Positions 38,501 to 46,762 are shown, counted from the stretch's first letter. The stretch is DNA of 47,808 nt from a virus (IMGVR_UViG_3300051212_000522:1-47808); one strand, 5' to 3'. A program made the numbers and translations. Notes: generated from the sequence alone by a model not told the origin.

Positions 38501-41500
38501 ATCTGTTTTTATATATCAAAAACCCAACTGCTCTAACAGATGCAACAAAAGAAAAATATGATTCCAAATTATATTCACTCAAATCAAAAATTGATATTGT
38601 TGTCTTTGAAGATTATAAATTAAATCCAGAAGTAACAAGAGTAGGGGTAACTTTATCAACTTCCACAAAAGAAGTTAATGTTATTAGTGTCACTGGTATT
38701 AAGCAAGGAATGACTGTAACTACTTTCAATCCTGGAGGGTTTACAAATTATACTGGCACACTACCAGCAAACACAACTGTACAATCAATAGTAAATGATA
38801 CTACTATTTTATTAAATAATTTTCCCACTGCTTCTGGATTAGCATCTCTAAAATTTGTAAACAATTCAATTTATCCAATTGGTACACAATATATTTTTGA
38901 TCCATCCCCAAATTTAAACAAAAATAATAGATATATTTTAGATTCTGCTAGACCATCATATTTTACATCAAAATGGATTCCAAATCAAACAGAGTTAGAT
39001 TTATATTTTTCACCTGATATTAATGATCCATCAAATTCAATAAATTATCCATTTAATTTGAATGATGAAGTTAAATATTATGCTGTGGATAGTGCAGACA
39101 AATTTGTATATAAAATTTCTACAATTACATTAAATAGTGGATCTTCTTACTTATCTCGCTCTACAACTGATACATCATTTGCTAATTTAGCGGTAGGTCA
39201 AAAAATTTATTTTACAAATATCCCAGCAGGAGTTTCATTGTCAGAAAATACTCCATATTATATTACATATGTTTTAAATAATGATCTAAGAATTTCAACT
39301 ACATCTGGAGGATCGCCAATAGATATTTCTAGTGGAGTAACTTTATCTAATTTGAATCTTAGAATGAGAAGAGTATATGATACTGGATTTTATAGAAATA
39401 CTTTAAGAACATCTTTAACATATTTTGATTATCAAGTTCAAACTAGTATTTCAGAAGTTCCTTCTGGTGATGTATTTGCTGTAAATGTCGCCACAAACGG
39501 CGGCACTTTAAATAACGGACAGATTACTGGACAATCATTCAGTGGCACAGCATTAACCACTTATAGTGGATTGAGTGTTTCAAATATTTCTGGATCTGGT
39601 TCAGGAGCGACATTCAATGTTTCAAAATCTGGAACTACATACACTCCAACTAAAGTCAACTCTGGAGATAATTATCAAGTAGGAAACCAATTTAATATTT
39701 TAGGAACATCTTTAGGCGGAGCAACACCAGCAAATGATTTGACATTCACGGTGTCAACTATTTCTAACTCCACATACACCGCACTTTCTGGAACTAATAT
39801 TTCTGGTTCTGGTTCTGGAGCAACATTCAACGTCACTCGTTCTGGCACCACATATACACCAACAGTAAATGCTGCTGGTTCTGGATATGCAGTTAACAAT
39901 CAAATTAGAATTTTGGGAACAGCATTTGCTGGGGGCGCTACTACAACAAATGATTTAACAATCACTGTTGCTTCGGTGACTACAGTTAATTACACTGCGT
40001 TGTCTGGCACCAATGTTAGTGGTACTGGCACAGGAGCAACATTTAACATCGCTCGTTCTGGCACTACATATACACCAACGGTAAATGCTGCTGGTTCTGG
40101 ATATGCAGTTGGCAATCAAATTAGAATTTTAGGAACCTCATTAGGCGGTGCAACTACAGCAAACGATTTAACTATTACAGTTGCTACAGTAACACCAGTT
40201 ACATATACTGGATTATCTGGTACTAATGTTAGTGGCACTGGCACAGGAGCAACCTTTAATGTAAGTAGATCTGGAACAGCATACACAGTAACTGTAAATG
40301 CTGCTGGTTCTGGATACGCTGCAACCAATCAAATTAGGATTTTAGGAACATCATTGGGGGGAGCTACCCCAGCAAATGATTTGACTATCACAGTAAATAC
40401 TACAAGTTCAGGAAGTTTAACAACAGCAGGAAACTCATACTCTGGAACAGCTATTGCTTCAAATCCAATTGCAACTATTACTTCTTCTGGAACTGCATTT
40501 GGCACCGCAATATCAACAATTACCTCATCTGGAACTGCCGTTGCTGCTGGTCCACTAAACACTTTCACATCATCAGGAACAGCACTAACATCATATACTG
40601 GATTAACTGGAACAGTAACTGGTGGAGGAAGTGGGGGAACTTATACAGTAACAGTAAGTGGAACAACATATACAATTAGCAGAACAGCAGATGGATCCAA
40701 TTATACTACAAGTAGCAGTATAAAAATACTAGGAACATCACTTGGAGGATCTACACCTGCTAATGATTTAACCATCACAATTTCTTCCGTTTCTACTGGC
40801 GGAAGCAATTTACTATTGACTTCTGGAAATTCTGTACAAGCAGGTATGTATGTTGTATCAAATATTAGTGGTATACCAGCATTAACAGTAGTAGGGAGTA
40901 GTTATGTTTCTGGTTCATCTACAGTTCCTCTAAGAGATACTTCAGGAAATCCAGTAAGTTTAACAGCAAACATGAGCGGACAGCAGGTTATATTTACCAA
41001 AGCCGCTGTGAGAGTTTATTCATATGATAACACAGCATTTAATACATATCCATATATTGGAGTGGCATATCGTCCATCAGCAACTGGATATCCAGTGGAA
41101 TCAAATGGTGTAAATACTCAGATACCATCCGTTGCATTCCAAGATCAATTACAATTCACTTTTGCTAATGATACCTTACCTCAAGAAATTTATCCATATG
41201 CAAAAATAGAAGTTAAATGGCCGTCGTTAACTTTAGCACAAAATATTACAGTAAACGATACTATTATTAAGGTAAATGAAATTATTCCAGAAGGGTATCC
41301 AGAATTCGGAAATGTAAAAATTGGCACAGAAAGAATTTATTATGGTTATAGAACTAATACTTATTTTGGGGATTGTGTAATTAAATTCCCACACGCAGCA
41401 AGTGATACAATTACACACAGTCCCAACTATTCTATAAAAGTAGATGGTCTATTACAAAATGGTTGCTCACAAAACAACCAGACAAAACTTATTGTAATGG

Positions 41501-44500
41501 CACCAACTCCAGGATCATCTACTGGTTATTCTCCTAGTGCATCAGCACAAACTGTATATGTTGCTGGATTTGAAATGGATCAGGATTCTACCAATACTAT
41601 TAGTTTCCCATCAACGGCAAAATATACTGTAATAAGTGATAAGATAAATTCTTCCATCGAAGTAACAGTTAGTAGAACTGGTAACTCCATTACTTTACCA
41701 GCTAACGCTATTAAAACTGGACAGACATTAAATGATGGAGATGAGATTATTCTATTAACTAGTTTTGGATTAGGTTCTGGTTATAAAATTGTTCAACAGT
41801 TATCATCTTCTAAGATTCTATTAAACAAACCAACATTATCAGATACTAGAAACACTAGTGGCGTTGCAGAATATAGAAGATTATTCTCAACAGATTCCGA
41901 TATTATTTCTGGAATGAATGATACATTCATTGACACTGCATTGAATTTTAATGCAAAGAAAGGATTGAAATATGTTGGATTATCTGGTTGTACTGATTTC
42001 AAGCCAGTTAAATGTACAAAGATAAAATATGCAACAGCAACCGCAAATAAGTATTCAAATACAATAACTTTAGCAGATGATATTGCGGCATCAACTTACA
42101 CACTATCTGGTTTAAGTGCTTATTTTTCATCTGGATCTACAAAAGCATCAAATGTAAAATCAGTTCTTTTCTTTGATGGAGAAGATTATGAAATAAAATC
42201 TATTAATACCACAACTAGAGTTGTGACATTAGTTCAACCATTGAAGCAAAAAATAAGATTCAGAGATGCTGTTACTATAAAATCTGATGGTTACATTCCA
42301 GAATTTGAAAGAGTTCCTAATGTTAAAGGATTGGTTTATGGTCCACAGAAAGCGGTATTCTATGATAGATATAGAGCTGCTCAGGTATCTGCAGCAAGTT
42401 TAGGATATAATAGCACTGTTAATAGATTTAGATGGAGATTGACATTCACAAGAGGAGTTCCATCTGGGTTAGCGTTGAATGATAAAGTTTCAACTAACTT
42501 AAATTATAATGATTATTTCATTACTTGTTTACCAAGTTCAAGTGAATTAGGAACTACAACATCATCATCTCAAATTATTGTTTCTTCTTCATCTAATATA
42601 TTACCAGACAGAAATGGATCAAACCAAAATGTAAATCAAAATATTGTTTACTTCAGCAAACCAAATGGTTATGTTGCTAGAGATTTTGAATCTGCATCAA
42701 TGCAAATAGGTGGATACAAAAACTCTTCAAGACAGCAAATTATTCCAACTCAAGTTTTAGCAGAAGCTACTGATGGTGCTATTGCTGATATTGAAGCAGT
42801 TTCAACAAGAGCAACTAGAGATATATTTACTTCTTCATTGGGTGAAGTAATGGGTAGATTCTTGTTCAAACAAAAGAATTTTGCTTCTTCAAATAGACCA
42901 AATCTATGGAGAAATGAAATAACACCTCCAACTGGAATGAATGTGAAAACAGGAAAATTATTATCATACATTGTAAATAATGTTCCTAATTATATTACAT
43001 TCCAATCAGCAACCAATAGTAAATTATTTTATGGAGATTCTTCAACATGGTCAACGTTTACTGCAACATCAATAACTATAAATGATATAGGTCTAGATAC
43101 AACAAACTCCAGATTATTGTTTGCTTGTTCTTCAAACACAATTAGATATTCTTCGTATTCAACGCCAACTACATTCTCAACAACAACTATATCTGGTTCT
43201 GGTACAAATACTTATATTACATATGTTGGTGGTTATTATTTTGTAGGAAACAGCACGGGTGGACTATATTATTCAACTTCAGTTGCTGGCACTTTCTATA
43301 GTATAACTACAGGAAATACAAGTCCAATTCTTGGTGTATATTATGATGAATTTAAATTCGTTATAACACATGAAAGAATATCTGGATCTGGAACAGTGTA
43401 TAAAAATTACACCGTTGAAACATTAACTGGTGCTGCAATGAATATTAACACAGCATCAGATAAAATAAAAGGTCTCACAAACTTATTCTCTCCAAAGAAA
43501 ACAATATCTTCTGTGTCTGGATTCGGAAAAATACTAGAGGCTGGTTATTCTTTATTTGATGGAGTTTCTACTTATTCATCGCCAGTAACCGAAGTATATG
43601 AGTATGAGAACTTCTCTGATTATACTGCAGATGATATTTCAGACGATTTCGAAACAAAGGGATTATCATTTAACTTTGGACAATTTGCTGCATTCGGAAA
43701 ACAAACAAGTACAAATAAACAATTTGTTAAATACTCTTCAAATGCTAGATTATGGGATACTGTTGAATTTGAAAATCTGATTTCACTTAACGATGAGATT
43801 ACTGGATTTGTATACGGTGGATTCAATAACTATGTTGCTATTGTATGGGATTCAACCACATCAACAAACAAAATACTAACGTCAAATGTAAAATCTCTTA
43901 GCGATACAGCAACATTTACAGTATCCACAAATTCTAGTGGATCAGTAACTGGAATATCTGCTATATCATCTGCTGGAACTGGTTATTTTGTTGGCGATAC
44001 AATTACTTTAGAATCTCCAGGTATTCCAAATAATAAAGTTATTTTAACGGTTTCAGCAGTTAATGCTTCCAGGGGAATAACTTCTTTCACACACCCACAG
44101 ATATCTTCAGGATCTCCAGTTTCTTCAGGAACATTCTCTAGTCCACAAGGTTCTGGATATACTGCAAGTCAAACTAATGTTACTGCAAAATCTTCTGTTG
44201 ATACTTCCCAAACTTCTAGATATAGAAAAATAGAAGAATCGGAAAGTATAAAATTATACAAATATAAAACAATAACAACGTCACAGGAAGGTAATTTATT
44301 AATATGGAATTCAGGCACCAGTAAATTAATTTGGCTTAAAAATTTATTTGGTTCTCCATTAAAATCAAATGAGTTTACAGATTACAAATCTCTAGCAGCA
44401 GAAAATTTTGTGGTGTACACAAAAAATTTAAAGTTATTACCAAATTTTAGATCTATAAATGATGCTGATGGTGCTTCTAGAGCAGTTAGCATTTACAATG

Positions 44501-45492
44501 AAAGATTGCCATTAGGATCAGCAACTATTGCAACATCTGGAAATGGTTATCAATATGGAACTTATACTGGAGTTGAAATATTAAATGGATCTACTTCTGA
44601 ATATGGAAATAATAGAGCAACTGCTACCGTTGGAGTTGATGATACTGGCAAGGTAATATCTGTTAAAGTAGACACATCTGGTGATTATTATCCCTCAAAT
44701 ACTTCACTTTTATTGGTTAATGATACTGGAATTTTAGAAGGATCAGGTGGTTCTGTAAAATTAAATTCAAGTAGAACTGTAAATAAATTAAATATTACTT
44801 TCACTACTACATCACAAACTTCTTATACGAAAACTGCTACATGGTCAGCAAATTCTACAACTGTAACTTTATCGAACTTGACTGGTATAACAATTGTACC
44901 TGGCCAGGAAATTACTGGATCTGGAATACCTACAGGAACTTATGTTGGTAGTAGCTACAGTTCTGGAACTTCAATTCCTCTAGTTAATGCTTCTGGATCT
45001 TTGGTAACATTATTATCTGCTTCATCTGGATCTCCAACATTAACATTTAAATTAAACTTTATTACTATACCCGCAGGACAAGATGTTAGTGGTTTAGTTA
45101 GAGGAATGACAGTTACTGGAGGAACATTGCAAACAGGAACAGTAATATTGAATAATTATTTTGCATCTGAAAATGTAGGACCAGTTGACATTCCAATCAG
45201 CAAAGCTCCAAGTTCCAATTTTACATTACAAACTTTATCATTCAGTATTTCTGGAACGCAAGCTTCTATTACTACATCCCAGACAGCATTAGATGCAAGC
45301 ACATTTTCATTAAATGGTTTTAATGATGGAGAATCTGGGTATTGTGTATTGTATAGAAATACTTTAAATGGCATTGATTTTATTGCATTGTTCTTTAATT
45401 CTTCTGGAATTTTGGTTGATTGTATTACTACACTAAAATCAAGTGACATTATTCACTTGTCTCGTACAGAGATGTTTGCACAGGCTCTATAA
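32536..45492 (+). CDS. Very large tail/adhesin-type structural protein (4318 aa)
   Basis: The gene is an uninterrupted 13-kb frame, starting 2 bases after the preceding stop. The N-terminus (MPNRIIFTSKTKVGIEAGKI) begins like other virion proteins of this region. The rest is a chain of beta-rich modules. They include 'GTYV..[ST]Y..GST.IPL' modules (near 212, 405, 2765 and 4120), a 'NNEILSF...VVRGELGT...H' element near 1285-1330, and a lectin-like beta-sandwich at about 1735-1872 (GRLYIYENG at 1797, LKIEYNG at 1820). A tandem array of 70-residue repeats fills 2342-2755, and probable propeller-like strands lie at about 3476-3790. Composition is rich in Ser, Thr, Asn and Gly, with very few Cys. 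It most likely forms a long fibre or adhesin that touches the host surface. No enzyme motif was identified. Confidence 0.75.
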   Translation: MPNRIIFTSKTKVGIEAGKIPTSVDVLVQTDNSPNMDDFRNWASDTNALISLNRTLQNEGIGNTSSGAQYFNRYGSANLYQTKLIPTTDYAGRTVAAQGDNRSWIRKDYIENYKVTAKGALNKSKTIFTVNLSGVQQTEKLYTILVPTAGGLATEPPQSNVLGNPPQLPGIFDGSITRKLTTSTGNTTGLNSITVTSIYGSSVASYGIYPGSSISGTGIPDGTYVASTYTTGSTTIPLVDIDGNTVTLTADCQNEILYIEIPDNIIPPGVPHYNTPTNGSGATFAVYYNEDSIIEEIIVVNPGDNYSASNQSTVNKLIIPGSLVGGDDGDNDITLTSYNLNTYALLITDTDFQEKNVNLQDTINSEETGIDTFTYSGTAAGTVTKSATMVKDQTFITVTNASLIVKGMKVTSSTGFGIPQNTYVGDSYVSGSTTVPLTTSNGITPVKVTLTYTTGINVSFEYAATFTNVTGTNITGSGSGATFIITKNINNTYNVFLTSSGSNYTSGTQIRILGSQIGGVNSTNDLIITVQKVLDKFPPNTRVSFFERSKTNPGYYELYLSSLPRTGVSYSKTSTLTGNTSGNNYIDITNGSSIAAGQQIAGTNLNTSAANNISYVANSFVSNNTQGVGGSCRVPLTEADGTTEVTLTADANNLSLTFSSPVVIENGDGLVFYRSYNSFWSQLNSGSIFEGRPTNYIAWYRATKLQTRNIPVTLLPPNDSNNKYKLYNQRFRVDSSVNLKTAVTLGSDWSLYIQVGKNPDPKWETSIIISIDTKSTYVLNGKTRYIFEIITQYPSKYSWDLSTEEISYCYIYKNILGGIFSDYITQTVPYNKAYVTSEYVWKAPTTVSIPVTNTVTTTEGGIFKLNSISDTITGSTPVFRVADKDTYSMFIRTWRDILPQTYSGTLTSNQIKLISTASNPRYIFLNPRSIQFRSVMNNNTYLNVDTGNLNLGTTPETNPNINYTTNVIRLDTFPTYAPTNPGIWTYSFGRQYLYFQNYAWNFYSDNLTSSTFTGNPTSLSSPYKFISTVPYYQGVTVTARGSSTPILVTLDAHGLQAGDAILFDQSLYGISSGSINSRGIRSGTTYFVSPNNLTENTFEIVTTKTGTISLTSSSGSLAAPAVSTPGMYVALQTVNTTISSSQTSGIQLSGLHGLVIRGVYKIQAGTTEPIQLQDQYYYFKREFPNRESVDGEPKTITAISRSAGSTTVTVTTSTAHGMSVNDFVVITTTDSSLNTTESSPAVVTQVVNSTQFRYTTAGLTTAVSLSAGTAQPRAGWKRYIKINNEILSFDYYTVDGNNRFTLYGVVRGELGTTAQTHSSGSDISIALDTWSSSGVRVSNNLFNTNGTLKSNVNLTYQNNWTYTREFPDYGGSNGLMYHGVGRRDAFQPSRWEVALFGPGYFAPGTLSFVSVPSTTDTTRTSGRYTTVSGTANAIGTGAQFTITIGLTTTKTAASYTSGTNQIVLDDATSVVAGQKIQSSASGIPSNTTVTNVSGNTITLSANLTSSQTSTTTLYFFDATDRTVIASVTNGGSQYKIGETITIPASSIGGTGSSLVLTATYLNFGTLYDGMDYAQPGIGKKLNKNPYYQALYKESSEVKYYQEPAEIGQRSYEDLFGAFSQAMVKTKNIISGIPDDTTPYYNVRSSSDAILLQASRDQYFSYLSGLIKRPKYLTTATTINSNVLQINDAIGIEVGDTVYGPGIDTDGAIVKSITGPSYFTLSYRNGVIKLGDGTYKKTSGSWSWNSDAYSITGYTTNVVASARAGETTSYIMFGLNSDPLTNSSYTSIDYAWYPAGNGRLYIYENGGYIGDYGVYYTTTNLKIEYNGSQVIYYKDGVAQRTVNRSIGNPLYFDSSFVNVGASLKNVFFGEIGTTTSGREATIQLRQKRTIIKNIDVVSYIYNNFAQGGYEYPVNDAALGIVARISIPNSYGISQTLVPDIVNGPFKYYISEIKFEYVDPIYQSQFKTFFFEEDKYSCPILKTEIDNNSGNLFLYIKNPTALTDATKEKYDSKLYSLKSKIDIVVFEDYKLNPEVTRVGVTLSTSTKEVNVISVTGIKQGMTVTTFNPGGFTNYTGTLPANTTVQSIVNDTTILLNNFPTASGLASLKFVNNSIYPIGTQYIFDPSPNLNKNNRYILDSARPSYFTSKWIPNQTELDLYFSPDINDPSNSINYPFNLNDEVKYYAVDSADKFVYKISTITLNSGSSYLSRSTTDTSFANLAVGQKIYFTNIPAGVSLSENTPYYITYVLNNDLRISTTSGGSPIDISSGVTLSNLNLRMRRVYDTGFYRNTLRTSLTYFDYQVQTSISEVPSGDVFAVNVATNGGTLNNGQITGQSFSGTALTTYSGLSVSNISGSGSGATFNVSKSGTTYTPTKVNSGDNYQVGNQFNILGTSLGGATPANDLTFTVSTISNSTYTALSGTNISGSGSGATFNVTRSGTTYTPTVNAAGSGYAVNNQIRILGTAFAGGATTTNDLTITVASVTTVNYTALSGTNVSGTGTGATFNIARSGTTYTPTVNAAGSGYAVGNQIRILGTSLGGATTANDLTITVATVTPVTYTGLSGTNVSGTGTGATFNVSRSGTAYTVTVNAAGSGYAATNQIRILGTSLGGATPANDLTITVNTTSSGSLTTAGNSYSGTAIASNPIATITSSGTAFGTAISTITSSGTAVAAGPLNTFTSSGTALTSYTGLTGTVTGGGSGGTYTVTVSGTTYTISRTADGSNYTTSSSIKILGTSLGGSTPANDLTITISSVSTGGSNLLLTSGNSVQAGMYVVSNISGIPALTVVGSSYVSGSSTVPLRDTSGNPVSLTANMSGQQVIFTKAAVRVYSYDNTAFNTYPYIGVAYRPSATGYPVESNGVNTQIPSVAFQDQLQFTFANDTLPQEIYPYAKIEVKWPSLTLAQNITVNDTIIKVNEIIPEGYPEFGNVKIGTERIYYGYRTNTYFGDCVIKFPHAASDTITHSPNYSIKVDGLLQNGCSQNNQTKLIVMAPTPGSSTGYSPSASAQTVYVAGFEMDQDSTNTISFPSTAKYTVISDKINSSIEVTVSRTGNSITLPANAIKTGQTLNDGDEIILLTSFGLGSGYKIVQQLSSSKILLNKPTLSDTRNTSGVAEYRRLFSTDSDIISGMNDTFIDTALNFNAKKGLKYVGLSGCTDFKPVKCTKIKYATATANKYSNTITLADDIAASTYTLSGLSAYFSSGSTKASNVKSVLFFDGEDYEIKSINTTTRVVTLVQPLKQKIRFRDAVTIKSDGYIPEFERVPNVKGLVYGPQKAVFYDRYRAAQVSAASLGYNSTVNRFRWRLTFTRGVPSGLALNDKVSTNLNYNDYFITCLPSSSELGTTTSSSQIIVSSSSNILPDRNGSNQNVNQNIVYFSKPNGYVARDFESASMQIGGYKNSSRQQIIPTQVLAEATDGAIADIEAVSTRATRDIFTSSLGEVMGRFLFKQKNFASSNRPNLWRNEITPPTGMNVKTGKLLSYIVNNVPNYITFQSATNSKLFYGDSSTWSTFTATSITINDIGLDTTNSRLLFACSSNTIRYSSYSTPTTFSTTTISGSGTNTYITYVGGYYFVGNSTGGLYYSTSVAGTFYSITTGNTSPILGVYYDEFKFVITHERISGSGTVYKNYTVETLTGAAMNINTASDKIKGLTNLFSPKKTISSVSGFGKILEAGYSLFDGVSTYSSPVTEVYEYENFSDYTADDISDDFETKGLSFNFGQFAAFGKQTSTNKQFVKYSSNARLWDTVEFENLISLNDEITGFVYGGFNNYVAIVWDSTTSTNKILTSNVKSLSDTATFTVSTNSSGSVTGISAISSAGTGYFVGDTITLESPGIPNNKVILTVSAVNASRGITSFTHPQISSGSPVSSGTFSSPQGSGYTASQTNVTAKSSVDTSQTSRYRKIEESESIKLYKYKTITTSQEGNLLIWNSGTSKLIWLKNLFGSPLKSNEFTDYKSLAAENFVVYTKNLKLLPNFRSINDADGASRAVSIYNERLPLGSATIATSGNGYQYGTYTGVEILNGSTSEYGNNRATATVGVDDTGKVISVKVDTSGDYYPSNTSLLLVNDTGILEGSGGSVKLNSSRTVNKLNITFTTTSQTSYTKTATWSANSTTVTLSNLTGITIVPGQEITGSGIPTGTYVGSSYSSGTSIPLVNASGSLVTLLSASSGSPTLTFKLNFITIPAGQDVSGLVRGMTVTGGTLQTGTVILNNYFASENVGPVDIPISKAPSSNFTLQTLSFSISGTQASITTSQTALDASTFSLNGFNDGESGYCVLYRNTLNGIDFIALFFNSSGILVDCITTLKSSDIIHLSRTEMFAQAL
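37740..38150 (+). other. Lectin-like beta-sandwich domain inside the 4318-residue protein
   Basis: Translated residues of about 1735-1872 show the alternating strand pattern of concanavalin-A/LamG-like domains: SIDYAWYPAGNGRLYIYENG, then GDYGVYY, LKIEYNGSQVIYYKDGVAQR, and FDSSFVNVGASLKNVFFG at the end. Such domains bind sugars or act as fibre spacers. The assignment is by eye. Confidence 0.5.
39559..40800 (+). repeat. Tandem array of about 213-bp coding repeats
   Basis: Four head-to-tail copies begin at 39559, 39772, 39988 and 40201 (units of 213, 216, 213 and 213 bp, 71-72 residues each). A fifth, more diverged copy lies at 40591-40800. Each encodes a unit of the form 'Y[TS][GA]LSG.N[IV]SG.G.GATFN' then 'GSGY...NQIRILGTSLGGAT.ANDLTITV'. 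Copies 2 to 4 share long stretches at DNA level (for example AATGCTGCTGGTTCTGGATA), which points to recent duplication or gene conversion. Between copies 4 and 5 (40414-40590) is a short degenerate array of 'SSGTA' motifs. Confidence 0.9.
42961..43900 (+). other. Probable beta-propeller-like segment in the 4318-residue protein
   Basis: Residues of about 3476-3790 contain recurring strands of the type 'YI.YVGGYYFVGNSTGGLYY' followed by 'STS..GTFYSIT', and later 'GFVYGGFNNYVAIVWD'. This resembles repeated blades of BNR/Ycf48-like propellers. Blade number and boundaries cannot be fixed by eye. Confidence 0.35.
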
Positions 45493-45495
45493 ATA
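45488..45495 (+). promoter_or_regulatory. Late promoter box overlapping a stop codon
   Basis: TATAAATA at 45488-45495 (preceded by C, giving CTATAAATA) contains the TAA stop of the 4318-residue gene (45490-45492). It is 27 bases before the next start. Confidence 0.65.
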
Positions 45496-45522
45496 TTATA
45501 GTTATCATTTTACATTAAAACA

Positions 45523-45729
45523 ATGGATACGACTCAGCTTAGAGAAAATTTTAAAACTCAATTAGCGGAAATTGAAGGTAAAATTACAAAAATTCAAGAA
45601 GAGTTAACTAAGGCACAAGAGTATAAACTAAAACTTCAAGGTGGTTTAGAAACTTTGGATTTGCTATCGCAAGAACCTGAAAGTATTCCAGCACCAGAAG
45701 TTGATGTAACTGAAATAGAAGATAAATAA
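45523..45729 (+). CDS. Small coiled-coil protein (68 aa)
   Basis: Residues 1-48 form one long charged helix with heptad hydrophobics (MDTTQLRENFKTQLAEIEGK, then ITKIQEELTKAQEYKLKLQG). An acidic, proline-containing tail follows (EPESIPAPEVDVTEIEDK). It is the first gene after a late promoter box and precedes small virion-type genes. It could be a chaperone or trimerisation factor for fibre assembly. No family was recognised. Confidence 0.7.
   Translation: MDTTQLRENFKTQLAEIEGKITKIQEELTKAQEYKLKLQGGLETLDLLSQEPESIPAPEVDVTEIEDK
45721..45728 (+). promoter_or_regulatory. Possible weak late promoter box
   Basis: GATAAATA differs at one base from the T4 late box and overlaps the TAA stop of the coiled-coil gene. 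It is 18 bases before the next ATG. Confidence 0.3.
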
Positions 45730-45746
45730 TTTAAAAGAGTAATTAA

Positions 45747-46082
45747 ATGGCAGCAGTACCCATTAATCTAGTTATAGAGCAAGGTACAGATTTCTATGCT
45801 ACCTTCACCGTCACAAACGATGATGGTACGCCATTAAATCTGTCTGGATTTAATGGCACCTGTAAGATGAAAACATCACATGCATCTAAAGCAACTCCTA
45901 TATCAGTTGACTTGGGGTATGTGAGTAGGTCTGCAGGAAAAATCTCTATATCTATGACTGCTGCTAATACCACAAACTTAAAAGCAAGGCGATATGTTTA
46001 TGAGATAATTCTTATCTCACCAAACAACGTCAAGGCAAGAGTTATTGAAGGATTGGTAGAAGTAACTCCAGGAGTGCTATGA
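45747..46082 (+). CDS. Small beta-sandwich virion protein (111 aa)
   Basis: The sequence runs NLVIEQGTDFYATFTVTNDD, GTPLNLSGFNGTCKMKTSH, GKISISMTAANT, then RRYVYEIILISPNNVKARVI ending EGLVEVTPGVL. This 'IEQG.DF...F......GTPLNL.G' plus 'RYVYE' pattern is a frequent small immunoglobulin-like virion protein in T4-like marine phages. It probably decorates or connects tail fibres; the precise role is unknown. AAGAG at 45735-45739 serves as ribosome site. The stop overlaps the next start (ATGA). Confidence 0.75.
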   Translation: MAAVPINLVIEQGTDFYATFTVTNDDGTPLNLSGFNGTCKMKTSHASKATPISVDLGYVSRSAGKISISMTAANTTNLKARRYVYEIILISPNNVKARVIEGLVEVTPGVL

Positions 46083-46756
46083 CTGACTATAATGTAATAC
46101 TGGGGCAAAATGACCAATTCAATATTGGTGTTAGTTACGAAATACCTAGCAAATCTAATCAATATCAAAACCTTTTAATTGATGATATCGCTGCTCAATT
46201 TAATGGTTCATTAACCACGTTTGCTATAGAAGTAAATGGCGAACCTTATTATCCAGTAAACGAACAACAACTGATTGTTTCTTTGAACAATGTTGTTTTG
46301 GAGCCAGGTGTTGATTATACTATTCTTGATGATCAAATTACATTTACTGTAGCTCCTTCTAGTGGGTCTGATGTTTTTATTGTCGCTATGGCGACCACAG
46401 CAGACCTCACAAGAACTATAAACTACGTGGTAGATGCCTCTCCTAACGTGATAGGAACGGGTGTGAAGGGGCAAGTTACACTTGATGTAACTGGTACTAT
46501 AGAATCCTGGACACTGGTATCAGACACGCCAGGCAATCTTGTTGTTGATGTAAAGAGAACGACATATCAAAATTACCCATCGTTTTCTTCAATAACTGGC
46601 ACTGAAAAACCAACTCTCTCAAATCAAGCAAAGAACAAAGATGACGGTCTTTTGACCTGGAATACAATTCTAAATGCTGGAGACATATTACGTTTTGAAG
46701 TGGAGAGTTGCGACTTGATTAAACAATTTATGATTGCCATGAAATTAAAATTGTGA
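46079..46756 (+). CDS. Virion structural protein with fibre-type repeat (225 aa)
   Basis: The start codon overlaps the previous stop (ATGA), so the pair is coupled. Residues 38-106 carry a unit 'FNGSLTTFAIEVNGEPYYP', 'LIVSLNNVVLEPGVDYTI' and 'ITFTVAPSSGSDVFIVAM'. This is the same fold pattern as the 'VDGVLQ' repeats in the 2950-residue protein. The second half is beta-rich with SPNVIGTGVKGQVTLDVTGT and a C-terminal LRFEVESCDLIKQFMIAMKL. It is probably part of the tail-fibre or connector set. No catalytic motif is visible. Confidence 0.7.
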   Translation: MTDYNVILGQNDQFNIGVSYEIPSKSNQYQNLLIDDIAAQFNGSLTTFAIEVNGEPYYPVNEQQLIVSLNNVVLEPGVDYTILDDQITFTVAPSSGSDVFIVAMATTADLTRTINYVVDASPNVIGTGVKGQVTLDVTGTIESWTLVSDTPGNLVVDVKRTTYQNYPSFSSITGTEKPTLSNQAKNKDDGLLTWNTILNAGDILRFEVESCDLIKQFMIAMKLKL

Positions 46757-46762
46757 TAAATA
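46755..46762 (+). promoter_or_regulatory. Possible late promoter box before the last gene
   Basis: GATAAATA at 46755-46762 overlaps the TGA stop (46754-46756) of the preceding gene and lies 43 bases before ATG 46806. Confidence 0.35.

Noticed and set aside
39675-40568. Minus-strand open frames across the repeat array
   Set aside because: They repeat with the array as mirror images of the sense coding sequence and have no start signals.
39559-40800. Direct repeats as a CRISPR array
   Set aside because: Units are about 213 bp, contiguous without spacers and in frame, and they encode protein repeats.
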